NCBI GenBank assembly: GCA_003552485.1
Contig: PUMX01000052.1
Span: 1 to 5,185 of the forward strand
Length of the DNA stretch: 5,185 nucleotides
Source: Candidatus Hydrogenedentota bacterium
Lineage (GTDB): Bacteria > Hydrogenedentota > Hydrogenedentia > Hydrogenedentales > SLHB01
Direction: 5' to 3'
Part shown: one piece after another, positions 1 through 5,185 of the stretch
Layout: each line of letters starts with the position of its first letter
Position numbering within the stretch: position 1 is the first letter of the stretch
The notes under the pieces: generated by a model
What the model was told of the DNA's origin: nothing
Databases searched by the model: none
Seen by the model: the letters and a program-made list of their open reading frames with translations, nothing else
Made by a program: the position numbers and the translations under genes

Positions 1-2453
1 CCCGCTTCCTCGCCCGCGTCAAGTTGAACGACGCGCGGATACAGCTCGAGGTTCAACTGCCGCCGCGTCGGATTCCAATACAGGTACAGCGTCTCGTACT
101 GTTCCGGGTCAAAGCGCTGCTCGACACCGAAGCCGGCCTCATGATTGTAGTACGCGAAAGCGCCGCCATCGGCCGCTTCGCGCAACGCCTCGGTTTGTTC
201 CGCTGTAGGCTGGGCGCCTTCCCAATCGCGGTTGATCCAGATCCAGTCCGGATCCCGAACATACACCGCCACCACTTCCGGATCGTCGCTCATCGTAGCG
301 GGATCATATTCGGGATGCACCCAGAAATCGAAAGGGCGCGGCTCCGTGGCGGTCAGATTTGTTTCGAAGCGCACTGCGTCCTCGTCCAGCGCGATACGGC
401 GCGTTAACGTTGCGTCGTCGAGTTCAACCGTCAGACGCGCTTGATCCGCTTCGGCCTCGGCATCGAAAGCGAGGATGTTCCGCGCGCGCGGCCCGGCGCC
501 TTGGCGCGTCCATTCCTCGAACCGAAAGCGATTAAAGGCGCGGTGCGGTTGGATGACGTTGCGCCCGGAGGGTTTGTGCGTCATCTCGACAACCTTCGCG
601 TTTGATTCCGGCAACACCAAGACGCGCCACACCTCGTTTTCGAGCGTGACCGCCTCGAACCCCTCATGCAGCGCGCGGAGGCTATCGAGATACTCGCTGA
701 TCGGCGTGAGTTCGTCTTCCCTAGTAACGCCGTGGCGTTCGCACAGTTCCGCAAAGCGGTCCAGCAATTCCGGATGGAATCGGGCGAGATCGGGGCGCGC
801 GACGCCGTCTTCGTATACGAGCCGCATGCTCGACGCGCTCAACGCCGCGCGGTGAGCGGCAATCGACGCCTTCTCGACGCGCTCATACACCTCGTCCGAT
901 TCAGCGCGTTCCAAGGCTTCCTCGAAGAACTCCATGATGCGCAGCGCCGAATCCGGGTTGATCTGCAGCTCGGATTCCGTGGGAAAGCAGGTGGGGTGGG
1001 TTCCGGCTTCATCAATAAGATCGTGATACCATGTGAGGTACTCGACGATGGTTTCCGCCGCTTCGCCATAATGCAGGCGGCAGAATTCCTTCATCTCTTC
1101 CCAGCTGTCGCGCTCCGGCTTCCACAGGCAGCGCGACATCACGTAGTTGCGCAGGTCGCTCAATTCAGCGGACATGGCGTTGCCCGCCGCCTGCATGAAG
1201 ATGCCAATGACCTCGTTATCAGCGTAATACTGAACGCTGGGCCCGATGCTGCGGAAATTCGGGTACGGCAGCAAGTATCCGTGAAAGTTCGTATTATAAT
1301 GCCACACCTTGATGTGGTCGGCGATTGCCCGCCATCCCTCCGCGTCCTCGACAAACGGCCGGTTTCTCGGGCACGCCGGATCGTCGATCGGATGGAAATT
1401 GCACGCCTCGATGCTGCAAAGCTGAATCTGCACATTCGAGCGGGGCTGGAGGTTCTTCGGCGGTTTGCGCGTGTATTGGTAGGCGTAGGTTCCGATGAGC
1501 ACATCGGGATGCTTGTCCTCGATGCGCTCCGCCACTTGGTTGACGAACGCGATGGTCGCCCCCGCGGTGGACTCCTCCCACTCGTTGATGAGCGAGCAAT
1601 CCTCGCACCGGCAATACTCCTGGTTGTCCATGTGGCCGACGCTGATCGTCTTCAGATGCGGGTTTTGCTCGATCTGTTCGAGGACCTTCTCGACCATCAG
1701 GTCCACCACCTCGGGATTCGTCATGCACAACTGGGGCAGGTCCCACGGCGCCTCGAGTTTGCGTTCGCCGTCGACCAGCGCAAAATACTCGGGATGCTCC
1801 TCGCCGTATTCCTCCACGGGGATAAGCCGCGACATCGTGTGCATCACGTTGCGGTAGCCCGTGCCGCCGCCATACGTCGGGTCGTCCGTGACGGCGTTGT
1901 TGCGCAGACGCGTGGCGAATGCGGGCCGCTCCCGCGTTTCTCCGTAATACGAGAACCGGTACGCGAATACCGGCTCGTAAACGTGTTCGCCAACGTCCAA
2001 CCTCATTTGCGCGGCATTATCGGGATACCACGTGTGATCGTGGGTCAGAAACCGCGCGCCGCAAAGCTCTTCGAAAAACTCGTACACACCGTACAGGGTT
2101 CCCCGGGGGCGGCCCCCGTCGATGAACACGGCGTCCTCGGCGACGTGGATGCGCAGGTCTTCCTTGCCCGGATCCGGCAACGGCTCCAACCCGTCCGCCG
2201 CGGCCACGGCGTCTGGCCCGATATAGACCGCGCTTCCATTCGCGGGCGCGGCCTCGATGACAGACAGCTCGATGCCTGTCATCTCTTTGAACAACGTCTG
2301 GAATTCTTCGGCGGCGTATTGTTCGCTCTCGATGGCCTCCGGCGCGCAGACGATGGACCAACCGTCCATCGCCTCGAGCGTGAGACCATCATCCTGCCCG
2401 CCAGCCGCCGCGGCGGCGAAACAGAACAAGAGCGCTGCAAATCGGCTTCTCAT
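1..2453 (-). CDS. Secreted GH67-like/DUF4838 domain protein, 3' end beyond the window
   Basis: Read on the minus strand from ATG at 2453, the frame stays open for 817 codons to the left edge, so the C-terminus is missing. Residues 1-19 look like a Sec signal peptide: Arg at 2 and 4, a hydrophobic Ala/Leu/Phe stretch and small residues before Gln20, with no convincing lipobox. Residues about 25-155 resemble the GH67 alpha-glucuronidase N-terminal domain (AAEEFQ at 47-52, MTG at 58-60, VYIG at 76-79, RGTLYGVYEF at 117-126). Residues about 160-445 carry DUF4838 hallmarks: HPEYFALVDG (220-229), QLCMTNPEV (241-249), a CxCxxC cluster at 281-286, AYQYTRKPPK (324-333), WHYNTNF (384-390) and LLPYPNF (394-400). 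A mostly helical segment follows to about 598. From about 600, LENEVWRVLVLPE begins a beta-rich region like galactose-mutarotase-type sandwiches. The family is thought to act on or bind carbohydrates, but the reaction is unproven and I cannot name catalytic residues with confidence. The start is backed by a strong ribosome-binding site and the signal peptide. Divergent from the lipoprotein gene at 2892. Confidence 0.93.
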   Translation of the reverse strand, partial: MRSRFAALLFCFAAAAAGGQDDGLTLEAMDGWSIVCAPEAIESEQYAAEEFQTLFKEMTGIELSVIEAAPANGSAVYIGPDAVAAADGLEPLPDPGKEDLRIHVAEDAVFIDGGRPRGTLYGVYEFFEELCGARFLTHDHTWYPDNAAQMRLDVGEHVYEPVFAYRFSYYGETRERPAFATRLRNNAVTDDPTYGGGTGYRNVMHTMSRLIPVEEYGEEHPEYFALVDGERKLEAPWDLPQLCMTNPEVVDLMVEKVLEQIEQNPHLKTISVGHMDNQEYCRCEDCSLINEWEESTAGATIAFVNQVAERIEDKHPDVLIGTYAYQYTRKPPKNLQPRSNVQIQLCSIEACNFHPIDDPACPRNRPFVEDAEGWRAIADHIKVWHYNTNFHGYLLPYPNFRSIGPSVQYYADNEVIGIFMQAAGNAMSAELSDLRNYVMSRCLWKPERDSWEEMKEFCRLHYGEAAETIVEYLTWYHDLIDEAGTHPTCFPTESELQINPDSALRIMEFFEEALERAESDEVYERVEKASIAAHRAALSASSMRLVYEDGVARPDLARFHPELLDRFAELCERHGVTREDELTPISEYLDSLRALHEGFEAVTLENEVWRVLVLPESNAKVVEMTHKPSGRNVIQPHRAFNRFRFEEWTRQGAGPRARNILAFDAEAEADQARLTVELDDATLTRRIALDEDAVRFETNLTATEPRPFDFWVHPEYDPATMSDDPEVVAVYVRDPDWIWINRDWEGAQPTAEQTEALREAADGGAFAYYNHEAGFGVEQRFDPEQYETLYLYWNPTRRQLNLELYPRVVQLDAGEEA

Positions 2454-2458
2454 GGCAT

Positions 2459-2467
2459 TCCTTCTCC
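2459..2467 (-). promoter_or_regulatory. Shine-Dalgarno site of the DUF4838 gene
   Basis: The minus strand reads GGAGAAGGA immediately upstream of ATG at 2453. The AAGGA part lies 5 bases from the start and the GGAG part 10 bases from it, so both can pair with the 16S rRNA tail. No upstream ATG is close and in frame, which fixes the start at 2453. No clear sigma-70 promoter was found further upstream on this strand. Confidence 0.8.
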
Positions 2468-2660
2468 GTATTGGAGCCAGCGAAATGCTGTAACGGCGTG
2501 GCCCCCATGGCTGCCCCCGGCGTGTTGCTCTGACTCCGTATGCTACACAATTGCCCAGGGCCATAACCACAATCTATTGGTTCCGCCAGACAAGGGATGA
2601 GACGGTTTCGCATTTCAACGCGCTGCCTCCTAATCTGACAAGACGGCGCTACGAGAAACT

Positions 2661-2720
2661 CTCCCTTTGAAGAGGGATTTAGAGGGGTGTTCTCTTCGCG
2701 GCTTTGCGCCTTTGCGTGAG
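2661..2720. repeat. Degenerate intergenic repeat: small hairpin plus three 8-bp units
   Basis: A small inverted repeat (TCCCT at 2662-2666, AGGGA at 2673-2677, 6-base loop) overlaps a 10-base direct repeat starting AGAGGG at 2671 (as AGAGGG with one mismatch in phase) and 2681. Three 8-base units follow head to tail: CTTCGCGG (2694-2701), CTTTGCGC (2702-2709) and CTTTGCGT (2710-2717). From memory, CTTTGCG-type strings and CTCCCT/AGGGA hairpins recur between genes in many bacterial genomes, so this is probably a decayed dispersed repeat. There is no T-run after the hairpin, so a terminator role is unlikely. No coding potential is evident. Confidence 0.45.
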
Positions 2721-2785
2721 GTAAGCGCTGCCTTGGATCAAAGGCTTATCCGGCGATTGGTGAAGCCATCTCAGAGAAAACACGA

Positions 2786-2814
2786 TTGACGAAAACCGGG
2801 TTCACCGGTATAGT
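2786..2814 (+). promoter_or_regulatory. Sigma-70-type promoter of the four-repeat lipoprotein gene
   Basis: A -35 element TTGACG (2786-2791, five of six consensus bases) and a -10 element TATAGT (2809-2814, five of six) are separated by exactly 17 bases, the optimal spacing. Transcription would start near 2821, giving a leader of about 70 bases before the GTG at 2892. An inverted repeat, ACCGG at 2795-2799 and CCGGT at 2805-2809, sits inside the spacer and touches the first -10 base. It could be an operator or chance. Confidence 0.75.
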
Positions 2815-2836
2815 TAGAGGTCACGTATTGGGTAGC

Positions 2837-2855
2837 CGGCAAGCCCGTCTTGCCG
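2837..2855 (+). other. Leader hairpin, 7-bp perfect stem
   Basis: CGGCAAG (2837-2843) and CTTGCCG (2849-2855) are perfect inverted repeats around a 5-base loop (CCCGT). The hairpin lies in the predicted 5' leader, 23 bases before the Shine-Dalgarno site. It has no T-run, so it is not a typical intrinsic terminator, and it does not cover the ribosome-binding site. It may affect mRNA stability. I do not recognise a riboswitch class in the leader. Confidence 0.5.
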
Positions 2856-2878
2856 TGTGGCTTCAACCGTATGTTACT

Positions 2879-2883
2879 GGAGG
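2879..2883 (+). promoter_or_regulatory. Shine-Dalgarno site that selects the GTG start at 2892
   Basis: GGAGG lies 8 bases before the GTG at 2892, ideal spacing. The other in-frame starts (TTG at 2850, ATG at 2871) would place this site inside the coding region and would add charged residues before the lipoprotein signal peptide. An ATG at 2884 is in another frame and stops after seven codons. Confidence 0.8.
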
Positions 2884-2891
2884 ATGCGCGT

Positions 2892-4556
2892 GTGCGGATC
2901 TCATTGATTCGGGGCATAACAGCCGCGATAGCCGGAGCGGTCTTGCTGTTGACAGCCGGTTGCGATGGCGGCGGACTAAACTTCGCGAAGGAAGCGGCGC
3001 CGCCGGTTGGCGATCAACCGCCCGGCGCGGATCCCAGCGACCCCGGCGATTTTGATCCGCCGCCGGTGGATAATCCATTTCATGGGCGATGGCTGACAGC
3101 CTACGGCGATGATCGCGCGGGCGCCGCTACGCGGTTCGGCGCGAATCAGTATGCGGTGCGGCTTGATTTGCGTCAGAGCGGCAATCAACTCTCCGGAGAG
3201 GGGCGCATGTTCCGCGTTTTTCGCGAAGGGCCGACCGCGACTGACGAGGTAACCTTCGCAATCAGCGGGCAGGCCTCGGATCACGACGCCACCATCACCC
3301 TCGAACCGAGTGACCAGAACGCCTTTCAGTTTACGCCTCGCTGGTATTTGCGCTTGACGGGCAATCGCATGGTCGGCATGCATGTCGAGCAGGATGGCGA
3401 CGGTTCCGTGGCGCGCTCGGGCCACGCGGAATGGGTAAAGGAGCTCTCAGGGACTCCGGAACGCGCGTTTGTGACGGCCTACCATGATCGTTTCTCGGCC
3501 AGCGGGGTCGAAGCCCGCAACCGCGTGGGCAATGTGAACGTCAACGCTGACGCCGCAGGCAACCTGAGCGGCAGCGGATCGTTCGTGGAACAGCGGCGGG
3601 ATCAGCTACCGCTTGAACTGGACTACAACATCACCCGCGGCCGCATCGCCGAGAACAAGCTGGGCATGACCTTCGGCGGCGAGGACCTCAGCGGTATCGA
3701 CATCGACTGGTACGGCTTTTACTCCGCGGATGGCGTTGTGGCAGCGTACGCGCAGTTTGACCCCGAGGATGCGCTTATCCGCTACGGAAACGCGCTGTGG
3801 CGCCGCTCTCCCGATCCCAATCCCAACGATCTGAACAGAACCTGGGTGACGGCGTTCACTGACTGGAACACGCGTAACGGCGCGCCGAAGCGCAGCTATG
3901 TCGCGGTGGTGTCTCTCCAAGTCGGCGATGGCGGCGAGGTTACGGGTTCAGCGCGGCTGCTGGATCAAAGCGCCGATGAGCCCGAGTATCGCACGTATGA
4001 CGTGCGTGAAGGCAACGTGTTAGGCTCGAAGGCGTATTTCGAGCTGAGCGCGTCGTCCGAAACGATTCTGTGGGACCTGCGACTGGGGAGTTCGCTCATG
4101 GTGGGCGCCTACCAGCGTGTCGACGGCCAGGACCGCGTCATCGGGCAGGGCGTCGCTGAATGGCGGCCGCAGAGTTCCTCGCCCAGCGTGCGCGGCGCCT
4201 GGGGCGCCTCGTACGTGGACGGGCACGGCGCGGCCAGCCCGGAGACCACGCAACTCGCCGCCGCGAGCATCGCCAATGAGGAAGACGACGGCGCGATGTC
4301 CGGCTCGGGCTACCTGCGTTTTGCGGGCGAAGACCGGCGGCGGCTCTTTAACATCAGCGGCGAAACCGATAGCCGCGACATCGAATGGCGATGGGCCGGC
4401 GGCGACTTGTTCGGCGAAACTGTGTGGAACCTGCAACAGGCCGGCAGCCGGTTGTTCGGCGCGTATACGAACTACGACTCCGAAGGAAACGTGGAAACCA
4501 CGGGCAGCGGTGTTTGGCATCGCAGCAGCCAATCCGCCGCCACCTTCTCCGAGTAG
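2892..4556 (+). CDS. Predicted lipoprotein with four tandem beta-rich repeats, unknown family
   Basis: Starting at GTG 2892 the protein has 554 residues and ends at TAG 4554-4556. Residues 1-23 form a lipoprotein signal peptide (Arg at 2 and 7, hydrophobic stretch 9-20, LTAGC ending at Cys24). Asp25 follows the lipidated Cys; in E. coli Asp at +2 favours inner-membrane retention, but this rule may not hold here. Residues 25-61 are a Gly/Pro/Asp-rich linker. Four diverged repeats follow: about 62-183, 188-305, 314-426 and 432-545. Each starts with an aromatic plus TAY-D-like motif (WLTAYGD 67-73, FVTAYHD 193-199, WVTAFTD 318-324, WGASYVD 437-443), passes an LSGxG-like turn (100-104, 225-229, 350-354, 469-473) and ends with G-x-Y-x(3)-D-like, then W-R/H/V-R/K-type residues (AEWVK, ALWRR, AEWRP, VWHRS). 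The alternating hydrophobic pattern suggests a beta-barrel or sandwich per repeat, perhaps lipocalin- or avidin-like; this is inference. No catalytic motif is seen. Probably monocistronic behind the 2786-2814 promoter. Confidence 0.9.
   Translation: MRISLIRGITAAIAGAVLLLTAGCDGGGLNFAKEAAPPVGDQPPGADPSDPGDFDPPPVDNPFHGRWLTAYGDDRAGAATRFGANQYAVRLDLRQSGNQLSGEGRMFRVFREGPTATDEVTFAISGQASDHDATITLEPSDQNAFQFTPRWYLRLTGNRMVGMHVEQDGDGSVARSGHAEWVKELSGTPERAFVTAYHDRFSASGVEARNRVGNVNVNADAAGNLSGSGSFVEQRRDQLPLELDYNITRGRIAENKLGMTFGGEDLSGIDIDWYGFYSADGVVAAYAQFDPEDALIRYGNALWRRSPDPNPNDLNRTWVTAFTDWNTRNGAPKRSYVAVVSLQVGDGGEVTGSARLLDQSADEPEYRTYDVREGNVLGSKAYFELSASSETILWDLRLGSSLMVGAYQRVDGQDRVIGQGVAEWRPQSSSPSVRGAWGASYVDGHGAASPETTQLAAASIANEEDDGAMSGSGYLRFAGEDRRRLFNISGETDSRDIEWRWAGGDLFGETVWNLQQAGSRLFGAYTNYDSEGNVETTGSGVWHRSSQSAATFSE
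3075..4526 (+). repeat. Four tandem protein-level repeats of about 115-120 residues
   Basis: The units occupy approximately 3075-3440, 3453-3806, 3831-4169 and 4185-4526. They match in motif order rather than in DNA sequence, so the duplication is old. Short linkers rich in Pro, Ser and Asn separate them (for example SPDPNPND between units two and three). Unit 1 carries RLDLRQSGNQLSGEG, and units 2 to 4 keep the Gly-Ser-Gly or Thr-Gly-Ser turn. Boundaries are approximate, placed by eye. Confidence 0.75.
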
Positions 4557-4578
4557 CGGGGCGCGAAACAGCCGCGCA

Positions 4579-4608
4579 GCGCTTCGTCTGTTGTCATGGC
4601 CGAAGCGC
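4579..4608. terminator. Possible stem-loop between convergent genes
   Basis: GCGCTTCG (4579-4586) and CGAAGCGC (4601-4608) are perfect inverted repeats with a 14-base loop, 22 bases after the stop of the four-repeat lipoprotein gene. The placement between convergent genes suits a transcription end. No T-run follows on either strand, so it is not a canonical intrinsic terminator. It could be a 3' mRNA end structure or chance. The remainder of 4557-4754 shows nothing else I can identify. Confidence 0.3.
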
Positions 4609-4754
4609 GCAAGACCGGCCACGTCCGGCTATTCGTCACGCGTTCTACTTGGCGCTGCACCGTTTGACGCCCGATTATGCCTTACGGGCCCTGATGCCCC
4701 ATGCTTCATTCCTCGCAACACGCGATTACAATATGTTGGGGTGACTTCTCCGGC

Positions 4755-5102
4755 TCATCGGAAGACCATCCAGGGTGTGTCATCCATTGAGCATCTGGCG
4801 TGGGGATCGGCGCCCCGGTTGAGCAGCAGTTCGATCATTCTGGTTTGTCGAGCGTACGCCGCGAGATGCAGCAGCGTCTCCTCATTATCGTTCCGCCACT
4901 CAATAAGATCGGGATACTGGTCGAGCAGTCGTTCCATTTGCGCAACATCGCCTTGTTCTACGATCCTGCTCAAATCAGCCTCTTCTAACCCCATCGCCTC
5001 GAGTCCTTCAGCGCCGACCTGTTTGGCTTCACCGCACCCCATAGCCGCGGCGACAACCAGCGTTAAGGCGGCGCATATCGCCTTCGATGAATAACGCTGC
5101 AT
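4755..5102 (-). CDS. Small ankyrin-repeat lipoprotein
   Basis: Read from ATG at 5102 to TGA at 4757-4755, giving 115 residues. Residues 1-22 form a signal peptide (Arg3, Lys7, hydrophobic 8-20) ending AAMGC, with Cys23 the probable lipidated residue. The lipobox is imperfect (Ala at -3, Met at -2). Gly24 follows it. Residues about 41-69 form a helical pair like a capping ankyrin repeat (LSRIVEQGDVAQMERLLDQY). Residues about 72-105 are a clear ankyrin repeat: ETLLHLAAYA (75-84), then MIELLLNRGADPHA (89-102). A third repeat opens with DDTP (107-110) but ends at Arg115. Ankyrin repeats bind proteins, and export predicts a periplasmic or envelope partner; none is indicated nearby. The abrupt end may be natural or a truncation. 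Reading the other two frames past 4757 on the minus strand did not restore an ankyrin sequence. Convergent with the four-repeat lipoprotein gene. Confidence 0.83.
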   Translation of the reverse strand: MQRYSSKAICAALTLVVAAAMGCGEAKQVGAEGLEAMGLEEADLSRIVEQGDVAQMERLLDQYPDLIEWRNDNEETLLHLAAYARQTRMIELLLNRGADPHARCSMDDTPWMVFR

Positions 5103-5109
5103 ATCAGAA

Positions 5110-5115
5110 TCCTTT
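5110..5115 (-). promoter_or_regulatory. Shine-Dalgarno site of the ankyrin lipoprotein gene
   Basis: The minus strand reads AAAGGA with 7 bases before the ATG at 5102, which supports this start. The sequence from 5116 to the right edge contains no sigma-70 promoter that I would defend; the promoter may be weak, of another class or outside the window. Confidence 0.75.
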
Positions 5116-5185
5116 CTAGGGTGATGAAGAAAACAACATAAGACCGGATACTGTTGGAGCTAGGCCAAACGCTGCGTGTCGGGGC

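Larger units (their letters stand above)
2454..2891. other. Divergent intergenic spacer
   Basis: This 438-base stretch separates the divergently transcribed DUF4838 and four-repeat lipoprotein genes. The left part (2454-2640) holds the Shine-Dalgarno site of the minus-strand gene and otherwise nothing recognisable. The middle (about 2660-2720) holds short hairpin and tandem-repeat sequence. A small inverted repeat, GCCTT at 2730-2734 and AAGGC at 2741-2745, follows. The right part holds the plus-strand promoter, leader hairpin and Shine-Dalgarno site. Short open frames here lack plausible start signals or protein-like composition, so I call no gene. Confidence 0.8.

Noticed and set aside
666..2600. 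A 644-codon open frame on the plus strand opposite the DUF4838 gene
   Set aside because: It lies codon-for-codon in phase with the minus-strand gene. It is open simply because that gene avoids TTA, CTA and TCA codons in this stretch. Its translation is rich in Arg, His and Val without any recognisable domain, while the minus-strand reading shows clear DUF4838 motifs, a signal peptide and a ribosome-binding site.
2469..2640. Sigma-70 promoter for the minus-strand DUF4838 gene
   Set aside because: Candidates such as TTGTCA or TTGTGG on the minus strand lack a -10 element resembling TATAAT at 16-18 bases, so none is worth calling.
2821..2891. Riboswitch in the leader of the four-repeat lipoprotein gene
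   Set aside because: Only one short hairpin is present. I looked for c-di-GMP, cobalamin and TPP-like conserved strings and did not find them in the right arrangement.
4020..4622. A 200-codon minus-strand frame opposite the four-repeat lipoprotein gene
   Set aside because: It lies antisense to well-supported coding repeats, has Ala/Gly/Arg-biased composition and has no domain.
4117..5094. A 325-codon plus-strand frame spanning the end of the lipoprotein gene, the spacer and the ankyrin gene
   Set aside because: Its translation is Arg/Ser/Ala/Pro-rich low-information sequence. It overlaps two better-supported genes and has no convincing ribosome-binding site.

Overview
The window is GC-rich bacterial DNA carrying three protein genes, all with export signals. 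One is a secreted GH67/DUF4838-like protein and two are predicted lipoproteins. There are no RNA genes, CRISPR arrays, insertion sequences or phage genes that I can see. Gram-negative-type lipoproteins, strong Shine-Dalgarno sites and a DUF4838 glycoside-hydrolase-like protein are common in the Planctomycetota/Verrucomicrobiota/Lentisphaerota group and in Hydrogenedentota-type genomes. That placement is inferred from gene content only and is tentative.

Layout. (1) Positions 2453 down to 1, minus strand: an exported protein with a GH67 N-terminal-like domain, a DUF4838 core and a C-terminal beta-rich domain. Its 3' end runs off the left edge, so 817 codons are seen without a stop. (2) Positions 2454-2891: a 438-base divergent spacer. 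It holds degenerate intergenic repeat sequence (about 2660-2720), a near-consensus sigma-70 promoter firing rightwards (2786-2814) and a short leader with a 7-bp hairpin. (3) Positions 2892-4556, plus strand: a 554-residue predicted lipoprotein built from four tandem copies of a roughly 115-120 residue beta-rich repeat that I cannot assign to a named family. (4) Positions 4557-4754: a convergent spacer with an 8-bp inverted repeat. (5) Positions 5102-4755, minus strand: a 115-residue predicted lipoprotein with a very short ankyrin-repeat domain. Positions 5103-5185 hold its ribosome-binding site and otherwise nothing I can identify.

How the genes relate. All three products are predicted to leave the cytoplasm, and the first two are divergently transcribed. 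A carbohydrate-related role is plausible for the DUF4838 protein. Nothing in the sequence ties the four-repeat lipoprotein or the ankyrin lipoprotein to the same pathway, and they are not in one operon. The best candidate for something undescribed is the four-repeat lipoprotein. The rest looks like an ordinary chromosomal region.
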